Part shown: piece by piece, positions 33,804 through 42,756 of the stretch
How positions within the stretch are numbered: the first letter of the stretch is position 1
Layout of the letters: every line of letters begins with the position of its first letter
DNA from: Candidatus Rifleibacteriota bacterium
GTDB lineage: Bacteria > Muiribacteriota > UBA6191 > JACPRK01 > JACQZM01
DNA: 43,772 nucleotides
Assembly: GCA_016213885.1 (NCBI GenBank)
Contig: JACQZM010000341.1
Span: 1,546-45,317, forward strand
Direction of reading: 5' to 3'
The notes under the pieces: generated by a model
What the model was told of the DNA's origin: nothing
Database searches by the model: none
What the model saw: the letters and a program-made list of their open reading frames with translations, nothing else
Position numbers and translations under genes: made by a program

Positions 33804-36251
33804 CTAGCGCACCGTGTCGTCGTAATTCACCTTGCGCAGCAGCTGTCGTCCGTAGGCGTGGTTCTTCAGCGCATTCCGGTCAGAGCCCTTGATCAGCGGC
33901 GCCGACCGGTCCAGCCACTCCTGGACCTGGGCCTGGGTGGAGGAGTGGACGGCGGAGCCACCGGAGCGCTCGAGCTTCCTGTGCTGATCGGCCAGGCTCG
34001 AGAGACCCCGGATCCGATCGGTCGCCGTCGGCTTCAGGTAGTTCACCACGGTGGCCATCACGTTCTTCCTGAGGTCGGCCGAGGCGAGGCCCTCGAAGCC
34101 GAACGAGAAGTAGACGACCTTGTAGATGCCGGTGGAGACTGCCACGCCCGCGGTACCGGAGCCGGTGATGCCCCGGGGAGGCCGCTCGGTCGGATTGGCC
34201 GCCCGGAACGCCTTGCCCGCAGCCTTGTACTTCAGGACCGCCACGGCCGGAGCGATCGGGTCGATCTCGTCGGGCCACTTCTGGTTGGAGGCCCCGTCGC
34301 CGCCCTCGATCATGCCGGTCACGCTGGCCAGGACGTCCTGGCCCACGACCTCCTTGATACCGGTGTTGTCCTGGACATAGGTGGCGTGCAGGTAGTTCTT
34401 GTAGAACGGGTCGTCCTTGATCTTGTAGCCGATGTCCTGTCCGGTGATGAACAGGTTGCCGCCGCGATCCAGATAGCTGGCCAGGTCGGCCAGCTTGACC
34501 TGGGCGATCTCGTTGGTGCCGGGCGCGTTGAAGATCACGACGCCGTTCACGTAGTTCTTGTACAGACCCAGCGACGGGGCGCCGTAATAGCTGATCGGGT
34601 ACAGGTCGAAGGCGATGCCCGCGTCGGCCAGCGCCTTCTTGTAGATGCCGGTGAACTGGTCGTCCTTGTCGACCACGACCAAGAGCACCTTGTTCTTCAC
34701 GAGGAACGCTTCCTTGACGCGGACCTTGACCTCGCCGGTGTAGACCTTGCCCGCCTCGTCCACGGCCTTGGCCTTGAAGGTCAGCTCCGTGTCCACGGGG
34801 CAGCCGTCGGCCACCTTCGCCTTGATGCCGGGCGCCTGGACCGAGCCCATCCCGGGCACCGAGTCGATCGTGACCGGCTGGCCGATCACCGTGGCGTTCT
34901 GGCTCAGGCTCTCGATGGAGACGGTCAGCGCCTTGGAGGCCTGGGTGCCGTCGTTGGCGATCTTCACCGTCAGCGTCAGCTCGTCACCCGGGTTGACGGC
35001 GCCGTTGTCGTCCTCGCAATCGATCTCCTTGATGCTGAGGACCGGCACGTTGGGGTAGAACAGGCCCTGCAGGAACTCGTCCCACTTGCCCTTCTGCGAG
35101 AGGTTCAGCTCGGCGTACTTCTGCCGCATGGAATCGTACTGCGACTTCGTCGGAAAGTAGAGCGAGAGCCCGTAGCTGCCGTTCATCCCGCTGCCGGCGA
35201 TGCCGTTCTTGATGACCAGCTCTTCTTTCACGAACTTGAGGAGCGCCTTGCCGGTGGTCTGGATCTCCGGAACGTCCAGCTTGGCCAGGAGCTTCGTGGT
35301 GAAGTCGCACAGGTCTTTGTACTGCGTGTAGGCGTACGCCTGGGTGGACGTGATGACCTGGAGGATCACCGCGTTCTGCCCGGCGTTGGCCGCCAGGGCG
35401 TCGGCGAAGGCGTTCAGCTTCTCGAGGAACTGCGGCATCTTGGTCAGGTCGACGGCGGACTGGCAGGTGTTGGCGTGGCCCTGGGAGCCGTTGCTGTACG
35501 AGGCGTTGTACTTGTCCACCATGATGGTCCCGAACTCCCTGGCGTCCATGCTCGGCTTCGCCACCAGCGGCGGCAGGAAGTCGTCATAGGGCCAGCCGTC
35601 GCCCGGCTCGGTCTCCTCGGCGCCGACCTGGACGAGAGCGTAGTCCTTGACCTCGAAGCCCACTTCGCCCATCTGCATCAGGCAGGCGTCGTAGGCGATG
35701 ACGTCGACCTTCCGGCCGATCTGCTCCGACATCGCCTTGAGCAAGAGACCCAGCTGCGGCGTGGTGATGTGATTGCCGCTCTGGTCGTCGTACGAGATCC
35801 CCTTGAGCAGGACGTTGCGCGCGGTCCGCGTTCGCTTCTCCCAGCCGGCCCCGTGGTTCCAGATCGCGAAGAGGTACTTCTTGGCGGGGTAGTTCTGGAC
35901 GCCCCACTGGAAGAACTTGAGCGCCTCCTGCCAGTTGCCCATGTCGCACTCGGGCATCTCCTGGATGACCGGCGAGGTGATGGCAGAGGTGCTCGAGTCC
36001 TTCTTCACGAAGTAGCGCTTCGTTCCCGAGCTGCCGGACCGGTCATGCTGGGCGATGATGTTGACCTGGTCGGTGGACCCGACCTTCTCCATCTCGTTCA
36101 TGTCGTCCACGCCGGCCGAGTCCAGGTTGTTGTCCCCGTTCAGGAACACCATGAAGGTCCATTCCTTCTCCGCCTGGACGTCTTGGGCGAACGCCATGAT
36201 CGGCAGCGCCAGGATGACGAGCGTCCACACCAGCAACTCGCGAATCTTCAT
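33804..36251 (-). CDS. Secreted clostripain-like (peptidase C11) cysteine protease
   Basis: 815 residues from ATG 36251, preceded by AAGGAGTAGG. A signal peptide (about 4-22, ending AFA-Q) is followed by a C11 domain: WTFMVFLNGDNNLD, catalytic His133 in WNHGAGW and Cys190 in IAYDACLMQMGEV. Clostripains usually cleave after Arg. After about residue 400 come two further domains: an Ig/CARDB-like segment (LTLTVKIANDGTQASKALTVSIESL, about 403-515) and an alpha/beta segment with VVIFNAPGTNEIA...LASYLDRGGNLFITGQDIGY (about 520-720), similar to glutamine-amidotransferase-like folds found in secreted proteins. The C-terminus is polar. It probably acts in the periplasm or outside the cell. Substrate unknown. 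It is transcribed alone, with its own promoter and terminator. Confidence 0.9.
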   Translation of the reverse strand: MKIRELLVWTLVILALPIMAFAQDVQAEKEWTFMVFLNGDNNLDSAGVDDMNEMEKVGSTDQVNIIAQHDRSGSSGTKRYFVKKDSSTSAITSPVIQEMPECDMGNWQEALKFFQWGVQNYPAKKYLFAIWNHGAGWEKRTRTARNVLLKGISYDDQSGNHITTPQLGLLLKAMSEQIGRKVDVIAYDACLMQMGEVGFEVKDYALVQVGAEETEPGDGWPYDDFLPPLVAKPSMDAREFGTIMVDKYNASYSNGSQGHANTCQSAVDLTKMPQFLEKLNAFADALAANAGQNAVILQVITSTQAYAYTQYKDLCDFTTKLLAKLDVPEIQTTGKALLKFVKEELVIKNGIAGSGMNGSYGLSLYFPTKSQYDSMRQKYAELNLSQKGKWDEFLQGLFYPNVPVLSIKEIDCEDDNGAVNPGDELTLTVKIANDGTQASKALTVSIESLSQNATVIGQPVTIDSVPGMGSVQAPGIKAKVADGCPVDTELTFKAKAVDEAGKVYTGEVKVRVKEAFLVKNKVLLVVVDKDDQFTGIYKKALADAGIAFDLYPISYYGAPSLGLYKNYVNGVVIFNAPGTNEIAQVKLADLASYLDRGGNLFITGQDIGYKIKDDPFYKNYLHATYVQDNTGIKEVVGQDVLASVTGMIEGGDGASNQKWPDEIDPIAPAVAVLKYKAAGKAFRAANPTERPPRGITGSGTAGVAVSTGIYKVVYFSFGFEGLASADLRKNVMATVVNYLKPTATDRIRGLSSLADQHRKLERSGGSAVHSSTQAQVQEWLDRSAPLIKGSDRNALKNHAYGRQLLRKVNYDDTVR

Positions 36252-36374
36252 ACCTACTCCTTTGGGCTCTTGCGGCCGGGCTTCTCACGCACCGCTCCGG
36301 GCCCAGGCTCTTCGAGTCTCGGACCCGCGGGACCGTCAGGATCATCGGTCCCGTCGGACGAACCGGAGCCAAAT

Positions 36375-36403
36375 ATCCTAGCACGCGAGCGGTTTTCCGA
36401 GAA
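36375..36403 (-). promoter_or_regulatory. Promoter of the clostripain-like gene
   Basis: Minus strand: TTCTCG (36403-36398), 17-bp spacer, extended -10 TGC-TAGGAT (TAGGAT 36380-36375). Start near 36368, leader about 117 bases. Upstream, at 36436-36467, an 8-bp inverted repeat CGGTCCGG/CCGGACCG without T-tract lies behind the broken kinase-associated gene. Confidence 0.45.
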
Positions 36404-36500
36404 CTGTTTTCTCGCCCTTTTTTTGGCCGGGCGGTCCGGTCTTCCCGACGAGCCGGACCGTGGTGATCCGGGTGAGCCCACCCGCAGGATCGCCGATCGG

Positions 36501-37861
36501 TCATTCCGGCGAGTTGTCGCACCGGAACACGAGACGGTCGATGTCGATCCGCTCCTGCGAGTACGAGATCTGGGCCGGGGAGGTCTTGAACTCCAGCTGC
36601 AGATAGGCCGTGGGGCCCACCAGATCGGGCCTGAGCTCGAACACCGCCTCCTGCGGAGACCGGTCGGCGCCGCGAAACACCGCGACCTCCTGGAGCTTCG
36701 ACCGGGTCGGGCCGAGGGAGAGCACGACGCGGGTGTGGGAGAAGAAGTGACCGGTCGAGAGCCCCACCTCGAGCCTCTTGATACCGGCCGGAAAACGCAC
36801 CGGGTCCGGATGCTGGTGGGTGGTCCGGGTCTTGGGCCCGCGGACCCTGACCTTGCCCTCCGGGCCGAGATCCACGTTGGTGGAGCCTGCCAGCGTGTAG
36901 AACTGCGTCGACCCCGGCACCCTGAGGGTGAGAGCCGAGTCTCCAGGGACCGCGCCTGACAGAGGGATTTCAGATCTTCCAGGTCTTCCAGGCCGATCCA
37001 GAGTCTGGCCTTCTCGAAACCGGGCACGGCCGGATCGGCGAAGTACTCCGAGCGGACCGCCCGGAACTGCCCGAGCGCCCTGTCCAGCAAGGCGGGTCTG
37101 AGCCTCTGGGCCAGCACCCCCTCCCACTGTCGCCGCAGCGCCGCGAGCCTGTCGGCGCTTCTCGTGCTGACCGTGAGCAGCTTGTTCTCCTTGAGATCCC
37201 TCTCGAGCTCGGCCAGGGCGAACCGGGGCCCGACCGTGTTGAACAGGGCCACGAGCTGGCCGGCCACTTCGCGCCTGTCCGGCATCCGGAGCGTCGTGGT
37301 CCACTCCGTGCCCGGGGTGGAACAGCCCACCACGGTCAGCCGATGAGTCCGACGCCAGCCGGGGGTGGTCACGCGGATCCTGTGATCGAGCCCTGGCTCT
37401 TTCTCCATGTACACCACCGGGGCTCCGGTCCCGGTGGTCGGCTCCAGCCGGACCGCCCCCGGAAGCGCCACGACGCTCTTCCAGGTCACGTCCAGCCGAT
37501 CGGCCTCGATGGTCAGGTTGAACCCGGAGGGCGGCAGCGGACCGGGAGCCTGGACCGGGGTCTGCCTCCACACGAGCTGCCTGACCAGGACCACGCCGGC
37601 CCCCACCAGCAGAGCCGCCACGAACGCACCCAGGGCGGCTCGCCACAGAAGGCTCCTGGCGGCCTGGCCGGGCTGCGGCGCCGCCCGTCCGGACGTGGTC
37701 GCCTCCAGTGCATTCGCGCGGGGGCCCGGCGGCCTGGCCGCGCCGCGGGTGGCCGACAGACCGGCGGAGCCGCCCCAGTCGGCCGCGGCCGCCGTCGACT
37801 CGGTCGGCGGCTCCGGAGAGATCTCCGGAGTCTCTCCCTGCGCTCGGTCCCGGGGCGGTGG
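36501..37861 (-). pseudogene. Membrane/extracytoplasmic half of a receptor kinase, frameshifted
   Basis: Directly after the kinase TGA (37862-37864) the same frame stays open: a Pro/Glu/Thr/Ser linker, LLWRAALGAF, a membrane helix (VAALLVGAGVVLVRQLVW, from about 37621) and an extracytoplasmic part with FNLTIEADRLDVTWKSVVALPG and LTVVGCSTPGTEW. Near 36955-36965 the coding character moves to another frame, which continues GAVPGDSALTLRVPGS...IDRLVFRCDNSPE to the stop at 36501. One missing base there would restore a single chain. No start codon precedes the membrane helix in its frame, so this region is best explained as the C-terminal half of the upstream kinase. I see no known sensor family. 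Assembly error and real decay are both possible. Confidence 0.6.
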
Positions 37862-38722
37862 TCACCTCGGGCTCTCCGGCGCCGGCCGGTCGCCGGTCTC
37901 CCCGGTCCGGCCCCGGGGGGCGCCCCCGGCCTCGAACCTGTTCAGGTCTCTCAGCACCTCGCCGGTGGTCTGGTAGCGGTGCTCCAGCGCCCTTTTCATG
38001 CAGCCCTCGATGACCTTCACGAGCCCCGGCGGACAGTCGGGGGCCAGCGACGAGAGGCCGGGCGGTTCCCCGTAGAGGATGCTGCGTCCGATGTCCCGGA
38101 TGTTCTTGCCCGGGAAGGCCTTCTGGCCGCAGAGCATCTCGAAGACGACCGTCCCGAGAGAGAACAGGTCGGCCTGCGAGCCCACGGTCTCGCCCCTGAG
38201 CATCTCCGGCGACATGTAGTGGGGGCTGCCCAGGATCTGGCGCGAGTGGGTGAGACCCGATGCGTCGAGGATCTTCACGAGGCCGAAGTCCATCAGCGTG
38301 GCGTGGTTGTGCCCATCCACCATGATGTTGTGGGGCTTGATGTCCCTGTGGATCAGGCCCTCTCGATGGCAGTACTCCAGCGCCTCCAGCACCTGGTGGA
38401 AGATCTCCACGGCCTGCGCCACCGGGATGCGGCCCCGCTCCTTCAGCAGCTGGCGGATCGTCTGCGCCTCCAGGAGCTCCATGGCGTAGAACGGCTGGCC
38501 GTTCATCTCGCCACAGTCGAGGATCTTGATGATGTTCGGGTGGCTCAGCCGGGTGCAGATCTGAACCTCTCGCATGAACCGAGGCAACGCTTCAGGCCTG
38601 GCCATCAGCGACGCCGGGAGGAACTTGACGGCCACGGGGCGCTCCAGCGGGAGCTGCAGGGCGCGATAGACGACCCCCATGCCCCCTTCACCGATCTTCC
38701 CGATGAGGGTGTAGCTGGGCAT
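37862..38722 (-). CDS. Hanks-type serine/threonine protein kinase, catalytic part
   Basis: 286 residues from ATG 38722, which has GAGG upstream; an open frame back to 38968 is not needed. All kinase motifs are present: Gly loop GKIGEGGMGVVY (8-19), Lys33 in VAVKFL, Glu52 in helix C, HRD at 125-127 in IHRDIKPHN, DFG at 145-147, and SPHYMSPEML as the activation-segment end. After the kinase fold a Gly/Pro/Arg/Thr-rich tail begins and is cut by TGA at 37862; the same frame continues with the same linker composition and then a membrane helix. So the full gene would be a PknB-like kinase with linker, membrane helix and outer domain. It is divergent from the minor-pilin cluster at 38981 and might phosphorylate pilus or regulatory proteins; that is only positional inference. 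Confidence 0.9.
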   Translation of the reverse strand: MPSYTLIGKIGEGGMGVVYRALQLPLERPVAVKFLPASLMARPEALPRFMREVQICTRLSHPNIIKILDCGEMNGQPFYAMELLEAQTIRQLLKERGRIPVAQAVEIFHQVLEALEYCHREGLIHRDIKPHNIMVDGHNHATLMDFGLVKILDASGLTHSRQILGSPHYMSPEMLRGETVGSQADLFSLGTVVFEMLCGQKAFPGKNIRDIGRSILYGEPPGLSSLAPDCPPGLVKVIEGCMKRALEHRYQTTGEVLRDLNRFEAGGAPRGRTGETGDRPAPESPR

Positions 38723-38980
38723 CCCGATCCTCACCCGAGGGACCCAAAGCCTACCACCGCGGCGAGCTCCCGGGCTAGGAGCCTGTCTGAACGGGCCTCG
38801 ACCGCGTCGCAGTTCCGGGGAACAAGGGCCATGGGTCCACGGTCCATGAATCCCCGGAGGGCGTCCGCTGCGCCGCCGGGCCGTCCGATGTATCCTGTTG
38901 CTGGCGGTCGGTGGCGCGATCTCACCCGGGTGGGTCTCCACTCGTCTAATACTCGACGGGGTGGGCACAAGGAGGACCGG

Positions 38981-39703
38981 ATGGCCAGGACGGGTAGGCG
39001 GATCCGCGGCGAGGCGCCCCTGCCGCTGGTGCTCGCGGGGGCCGCGGCGCTCACGGCTCTCCTCGTGGTCATGGGAGGCATGTTCACCAGGAGCTCCAGA
39101 CCGCCGCCGCAGCAGCAGTCCACCGATGGTCGGTACCTGCAGACTCTCGAAGGGGTCATGGATTCGTTCGGGCGGCCCGGCAGCACGCCGTCAGGGTCGG
39201 GCCAGACCGTCTCGCAACCGACCTCGCCGCAGCTCCCCCGGAGCGGCGCCCCGGCTTCCACCGGGCAGGGCCTCCACGGCCGGATCCTGGCCAGCCTGTC
39301 CCACCCGGACGTGCTGGTCCGGAAGATCGGCCATCCCGCCGGAGACTTCGTCTTCACCAAGAGTCAGGGATGGCTCCGGTTCGACCTGGCCACGTCGACG
39401 TTCCGGTCCACCACCTGGGCCGAGCTTCCGGAAGATCTGAAGGCGCACTATCCGAAGGAGATCTTCGGCGACAGGGGCCGCGGCGGCGGGTCTTCCGAGG
39501 TGGCCGCCGATTCGTTCGGAGCGAGCTCCGCTTCCGGGCCGGGAGGACGGGGCGGCTGGACCGGGACCGGAAGCGGTGGCGAGGCCGCCGGGTCGGGCGG
39601 CCCTGGAGGTCGAGGCGGTCCGGGAGGTCCCGCTGGACCCGGCGCGGCGGGCGCCGCAGGCCATGGCTCCTCTGGCCCGCCGGGCGTCGGCCTGTTCCAC
39701 TAG
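38981..39703 (+). CDS. Unknown single-pass membrane protein with Gly-rich tail, minor-pilin cluster
   Basis: 240 residues from ATG 38981, with a perfect AAGGAGG 5 bases upstream. A membrane helix at about 14-33 (LPLVLAGAAALTALLVVMGGMF) is followed by a Ser/Pro/Gln spacer, a small ordered region (about 98-155: GRILASLSHPDVLVRKIGHPAGDFVFTKSQGWLRFDLATSTF) and a tail of about 70 residues, mostly Gly, Ala, Ser and Pro. I recognise no family. It is the first gene of the minor-pilin cluster, 45 bases before the PilX/GspK-like gene, so a role in that apparatus is likely. The 258-bp gap to the divergent kinase shows no clear promoter; TAATAC at 38948-38953 is a weak -10 candidate. Confidence 0.65.
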   Translation: MARTGRRIRGEAPLPLVLAGAAALTALLVVMGGMFTRSSRPPPQQQSTDGRYLQTLEGVMDSFGRPGSTPSGSGQTVSQPTSPQLPRSGAPASTGQGLHGRILASLSHPDVLVRKIGHPAGDFVFTKSQGWLRFDLATSTFRSTTWAELPEDLKAHYPKEIFGDRGRGGGSSEVAADSFGASSASGPGGRGGWTGTGSGGEAAGSGGPGGRGGPGGPAGPGAAGAAGHGSSGPPGVGLFH

Positions 39704-39747
39704 GTGACGTTCAGGACCACGCCGCAGATCAATCCGGCGGTCGCTCG

Positions 39748-41696
39748 ATGACCACGCCCCTGGGCCCGGCTGACGAGCCCTCCGGGCTCGCCGGCTTCGC
39801 CGGTACTCAGCCGGGGTGCGTCGAAGCCAGGGGGTCCTCTGCTGCGCATCGGCCCCCCTGGACCCCCCGGGGCTGGCCCTCGCGGGCCCTCCCCGGTGAC
39901 GAGCCCTCCGGGCTCGCCGGCTTCGCCCGTACTCGGCCGGGGTGCGTCGAAGCCAGGGGGTCCTCTGCCGCGCATCGGCCCCCCTGGACCCCCCGGGGCT
40001 GGCCCTGCGGCGCCGGACCCCGTTCCGGCGCCGGCGTCCTCTTGATCCTCGTCATCACCCTGGCCCTGGTGCTGTTCGTCGCCGGAGTGGCCCAGCTGTT
40101 CTTCTCCTCTCAGGTCTATCGCCAGACAGCCCGGGGGTCCGGCGGCCTGGTGGCCGAATACATCGCCCTGAGCGCCGTGGAAGAGCTGAAGTTCAAGCTG
40201 CAGTCCGCGGCCTGCGACCCCTCCCACCCGCTGTTTCGCAGGCTCAGGGAGCTCCTGCTCAAGGGCGAGGAGGGGAGCACGCCCGACGGTCTGGTGGATC
40301 TTTCGAGCGACTTCTCCTGCGACCTCCTGACGGAGCAGCTGGGAAAGAGCGTCCACAAGACGTTCTACCGTCAGTTCACCCTCCACGATCTCACCGTGCA
40401 TGTCGGCGTCGACAGGAACCGCAAGGAGTACGAGAACCTGGTGGCCCGGCTTGGAGCCACGGCGAAGCTGTCGCTGCGCGGTCGGCTCGTGGGCCGCCGG
40501 GTCGAGCCGCCGGTCCCAAGCGCCCGCTCGACCAGGTGGCGTTCGTGGTCTTGAACAACCCGTTCCTCTCGACGTTTGCCGTGCACGCCGGGCAGATCGC
40601 CCAGATGGCCCAGCTGTACCGCCAGATCACGGTCTGGCTCCAGGACTGGAAGCGACAGGTGGAGTCCAAGCCGGCCGGGCTCACCACCTCGTTCGACGTG
40701 CCGCTGCCGGGGGGCGCCCCGGGCTCTCCTCCCCGGGTCGTCCGGATGATGCTCACCGAAGAGGCGTACACGTTCGATGGCCTGTGGCCTGCTCTGCTGG
40801 CCGATCCGGCCACGATCACCGTGCCGCCCACGAGCTCGTACCTGGTGGCCCTGGGACCCGATCCGGTGGACCTGAAGAGCTACGATCACGAGGGCAGCCT
40901 GGCCCAGGGAATGGAGCAGCACCTGGCCAAGATCGGCGAGGCCGCGAGCCGCATAGACCGCGCCCTGCAGACGCTCCAGACGAGCTCCGGGAGACCGTTC
41001 ACCGCCGGCGACCACGCGACGTGGGCCGGTGAGATCGGTCGGGCAGGCCAGGGGATCCACGAGGTTCTCGAGAAGCTCGTCGTGGAGTACGCCCGGGTAT
41101 CCACGGAGATGGCGCCCCACGTCAAGCAGCTGCCGGAGCTGGACGGCCTCTCGCTGAACGATCAGGGCCGACTCGGCCCGCCGCTCTACCCGATCGCCTA
41201 CCACGTGTCGAACCAGCAGGAGTTCGACCGGCTCGTCCGGGGCCACCAGCGACTCAACGCCCACCTGGCCTACCAGGGCGTCGACACGCTCAAGATCGAC
41301 CGTCTGGGCGTTCCGGGGAAGCTGGTGATCTCGAGCCAGAAGGCGCCGCTGGAGCTCACCAACCTGACGGTCGATTCGACGGACCACGATCTCATGGTCG
41401 TGGCCGGGCCCGAGGTGGTCTTCAAGGGCGGGCTCATCGAGGCGGGCGTGATGGTCCGCGGCCGGGCCCGGTTCAGCGGCGACTTCACCATCAGGGGCAA
41501 CCTGGTGCTCGAGTCCCTGCCGCTCCGGAGAGATCGGGGTCTCGACGAGGAGCTGAAGGGGCGTGTTCTCTACAATCCAGCGCTCTTCTCGGGACGGCTC
41601 AAGTCGCTGAAGGAGACGAAGAATGCGCTGTTGACCCACTATGCCCTGGGACTGTCGCCGGTCCCGGAGGAGATGGAGGTCCTGTGGCTCCATTGA
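39748..41696 (+). pseudogene. PilX/GspK-like minor pilin with repeat-derived N-terminus, frameshifted
   Basis: From ATG 39748 the frame first translates a tandem DNA repeat (about 86 residues) and then a PilX/GspK-like start: RSGAGVLLILVITLALVLFVAGVAQLFF, hydrophobic and without the usual Glu at +5, as in GspK. The chain continues to about 40515, where the coding frame changes: VEPPVP ends one frame and KRPLDQVAFVVLNNPFLSTFAVH continues in the next, to the stop at 41696. One inserted base would join them into about 650 residues. The second part contains helical and coiled segments and ends with a repetitive beta region (LVISSQKAPLELTNLTV...VVFKGGLIEAGVMVRGRARFSGDFTIRGNLVL) like a short beta-helix. 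GspK/PilX proteins cap the pilus tip. PilV-like and PilW-like genes follow with overlaps. Confidence 0.65.
39771..40006 (+). repeat. 126-bp tandem repeat with inverted repeats, fused to PilX-like gene
   Basis: Two direct copies, 39771-39896 and 39897 to about 40006, almost identical. Each holds short perfect hairpins with 3-nt loops: CGAGCCC-TCC-GGGCTCG (39774-39790) and, in the first copy, CCGGC-TTC-GCCGG (39791-39803; broken by a substitution in the second copy), plus longer GGGGG/CCCCC pairings. 126 is a multiple of three and the frame is open, giving DEPSGLAGFA...RGWP twice. The composition looks like an intergenic repeat rather than a protein domain. Confidence 0.9.
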
Positions 41697-42151
41697 GCGG
41701 CCGCGGGTTCTCCCTGGTGGAGGCGCTGATCGTCGCCGGGATCCTGGCGGCGCTGGGCATCCCGATCCTGGGGCTGATCTTCGCCGGGTCCCGGGAGGGG
41801 GCGCTGTCGGAGGATTTCATGTTCGCCGAGGTGCTGGCCAGCCGGTACATCGAGGAGTGGTCGAGCCAGCCGTTCCACAAGCTGGACGCCCTGGTCCCCC
41901 GGAAGATGGTCACGGCCGGCGGAGCGTCGATGCCGGTGCCCGGGACAGGCGGGACCACCCACCGTGAGGCTCTGAAGACGCCCGAGGGCTTCGATGCCCG
42001 GCTCGAGCTCGCCCGGGTGAAGGATGGGCTGCTCTCCCTGGAGGTCACGATCTCGTGGCAGGTGCCGCGCGAGCGGGGAGCTCGCCGGTTCGCCCTGTTC
42101 AGGCTCAAGAGCAACCCGAACCTGGGTCTGGAGGGCAAGTGGAAGCTGTGA
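41684..42151 (+). CDS. PilV/GspI-like minor prepilin
   Basis: 155 residues from GTG 41684, overlapping the end of the PilX-like gene by 13 bases. Short leader MAPLSGRG with cleavage Gly8-Phe9, then SLVEALIVAGILAALGIPILGLIF: Glu13 at +5 and a helix typical of type IV minor pilins. The globular part contains EDFMFAEVLASRYIEEWSSQPF, the helix continuation seen in PilV/GspI, and a beta-strand LLSLEVTISWQV. Minor pilins of this type prime pilus assembly together with PilW and PilX/GspK partners, which are its neighbours. It would be processed by the peptidase encoded at 20986-22041. The next gene begins inside its stop codon. Confidence 0.88.
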   Translation: MAPLSGRGFSLVEALIVAGILAALGIPILGLIFAGSREGALSEDFMFAEVLASRYIEEWSSQPFHKLDALVPRKMVTAGGASMPVPGTGGTTHREALKTPEGFDARLELARVKDGLLSLEVTISWQVPRERGARRFALFRLKSNPNLGLEGKWKL

Positions 42152-42756
42152 CCCCGGTTCGAGCGCCGGCGCCGCGGCGCCCTCGCCGCGGCCTCACCCT
42201 GGTGGAGGTCCTGGTGGCGGCGCTGATCGTGTCCGCCATCTTCGTGGTCATCTGGTACTTCTACAACCAGGGCATGGCGAGCATCCAGTCCACGGAGCGG
42301 GTGCTCGAGTCGACCCGGGCGGCCCACATCCTCTTCGAGCTGCTCCATCGCGACCTGAAACGGGCCAGGGAGGTGCTGATCCCCCGGGATCTGGCCGCCC
42401 TGGCCGCGGGGCAGGTCGACCCTCAGGATGCGATCCTCTACGTCGATCTCAAGGAGTACGCCTTCAGAAAGAAGGAGCAACGGCTGTACATAGACGGCCG
42501 GCCGTTCAAGCTGGGGAAGTTCGATGCGATCTCGTTCTCGACGCCCCAGCCCGACCTGGTGGTGTTCCGGATCTCTCCGGTCCCATCGGGGAGGCCCTCG
42601 TCGGACCTTCCGCGGGTCGTCCAGGCCGGCCGATTCACCCTGGAGGCGTCGGTGTGGGTCGAGCGCCTGGCCTACCTGCCGGACGTGCCCTCGCCGGTGG
42701 ACGAACACAGGGCGATGCACCAGTTCTGTCTCGGAGGTTGGGCCCTCGACTATTGA
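42148..42756 (+). CDS. PilW/GspJ-like minor prepilin
   Basis: 202 residues from GTG 42148 (GTGA overlap with the upstream stop); GTG 42139 in the same frame is possible. Leader rich in Arg and Pro, cleavage Gly15-Leu16, then TLVEVLVAALIVSAIFVVIWYF with Glu20 at +5. The following HILFELLHRDLKRAREVL and LKEYAFRKKEQRLYIDG resemble the PilW/GspJ globular start, where a long helix is followed by beta-strands built around the scheme 'F.....R...L'. Fourth in the minor-pilin cluster; a hairpin directly follows the stop. Confidence 0.85.
   Translation: MTPVRAPAPRRPRRGLTLVEVLVAALIVSAIFVVIWYFYNQGMASIQSTERVLESTRAAHILFELLHRDLKRAREVLIPRDLAALAAGQVDPQDAILYVDLKEYAFRKKEQRLYIDGRPFKLGKFDAISFSTPQPDLVVFRISPVPSGRPSSDLPRVVQAGRFTLEASVWVERLAYLPDVPSPVDEHRAMHQFCLGGWALDY

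Noticed and set aside
36411..36425. Plus-strand terminator (CGAGAA...TTCTCG followed by a T-run)
   Set aside because: No plus-strand gene ends upstream of it; the stem coincides with the -35 of the minus-strand protease promoter.
33858..36959. 1033-residue plus-strand ORF opposite the clostripain-like gene
   Set aside because: Shadow of a GC-rich coding strand; no recognisable motif, while the minus strand carries a complete C11 protease.
36501..37865. Single 454-residue minus-strand gene starting at GTG 37865 and overlapping the kinase stop
   Set aside because: Its first 300 residues are Arg/Gly-rich shadow sequence, whereas the neighbouring frame encodes a linker, a membrane helix and an ordered domain; only its last part is genuine.
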